Of a stretch of DNA of 6,437 nucleotides, positions 6,251 to 6,437 are shown piece after piece. A model generated the notes under the pieces. That model was not told the origin of the DNA. It saw only the letters and a list, made by a program, of their open reading frames with translations, and made no database searches. Position 1 is the first letter of the stretch; each line of letters opens with the position of its first letter. The translations under genes were made by a program, and so were the position numbers. This DNA is from Chloroflexota bacterium (lineage in GTDB: Bacteria > Chloroflexota > Anaerolineae > J102): contig JAADFV010000139.1 in NCBI GenBank assembly GCA_013152695.1, forward strand, positions 1-6,437, given 5' to 3'.

Positions 6251-6437
6251 ATGACATCCGATCCTTTTTCCGAACAGAAAACTGACGAACTCTTTCCTGA
6301 CCAGGCCAAAGAGCGACTCGATGCCGGTGCTTTACTCATCGACGTACGTGAGCCAGAAGAATTTGCCCAATCCCGTATCCCTGGCGCTATTCTCATCCCC
6401 ATGAGTGAAATCAACCAGCGCTATGATGAAATTCCCC
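6251..6437 (+). CDS. Rhodanese-like domain protein, N-terminal part (3' end beyond window)
   Basis: Only the first 62 codons are visible. After a polar N-terminal tail, the LLIDVREPEEF motif (28-38) and RIPGAILIPMSEI (42-54) are the hallmark first half of a rhodanese fold (DVRExxE and the xxIPGA strand-loop). The catalytic Cys loop would come later, so it is not known whether this is an active sulfurtransferase, a single-domain protein or a fusion. The more usual His before IPGA is Arg here. The ATG at 6251 is the first in frame after an upstream stop at 6230. No Shine-Dalgarno sequence is seen beyond a weak AAGAAAG about 13 nt upstream. It is divergent from the exporter operon and has no evident functional tie to it. 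Homologues usually serve sulfur transfer, persulfide handling or metal/cyanide stress. Confidence 0.88.
   Translation, partial: MTSDPFSEQKTDELFPDQAKERLDAGALLIDVREPEEFAQSRIPGAILIPMSEINQRYDEIP

Noticed and set aside
6208..6414. Leftward open frame of 68 codons over the rhodanese gene start
   Set aside because: The rightward frame shows diagnostic rhodanese motifs; the leftward translation shows none.
1..6437. CRISPR array, insertion sequence, tRNA/rRNA or phage genes
   Set aside because: No regularly spaced repeats, transposase motifs, terminal inverted repeats, cloverleaf-like segments or phage motifs were found on either strand.

Overview
The window holds one leftward (minus-strand) operon for an ABC-2 type exporter, and the first 62 codons of a rightward rhodanese-domain gene. 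In transcription order the operon is: a TetR-family regulator (5815-5222), two ABC-2 permeases (5214-4117 and 4117-3002), two ABC ATPases (2998-2072 and 2072-1125), and an HlyD-type adaptor lipoprotein (from 1019) that runs off the left edge. The first five genes are packed with gaps of 7 or 3 nt or 1-nt overlaps. Only the adaptor is set apart, by a 105-nt pyrimidine-rich leader.

The gene content matches the YbhGFSR-type drug/xenobiotic exporters of Gram-negative bacteria (TetR regulator, HlyD adaptor, fused double ATPase YbhF, permeases YbhS and YbhR). Here the ATPase is split into two genes and the adaptor is last. The two permeases should form the membrane channel, the two ATPases a heterodimeric motor, and the lipoprotein an extracytoplasmic adaptor with a very long helical hairpin. 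The substrate cannot be read from the sequence. The TetR protein probably represses its own operon: a full-consensus sigma-70-type promoter (TTGACA, 17 bp, TATAAT) lies upstream of it, and ATGAAT/ATTCAT inverted repeats sit at the predicted transcription start and over the start codon.

The region 5816-6250 separates this operon from the divergent rhodanese gene. It carries the operon promoter and operators, a GC-rich 12-bp-stem hairpin (5954-5981) of unknown role, and a weaker rightward promoter candidate (6121-6149).

Taxonomy is uncertain because there is no rRNA or other marker. Coding regions are of moderate GC and the promoter is strongly A+T-rich. The adaptor's style (lipoprotein anchor, Ala/Gln-rich hairpin with repeated NPQ motifs, Trp-rich insert) reminds me of Chloroflexota (Anaerolineae-like) genomes, but a proteobacterium is possible. 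None of the seven start codons has a clear Shine-Dalgarno sequence. This is mostly an ordinary efflux operon. The points worth a second look are the asymmetric ATPase pair, the promoter/operator architecture, the C-rich leader before the adaptor gene, and the isolated hairpin.
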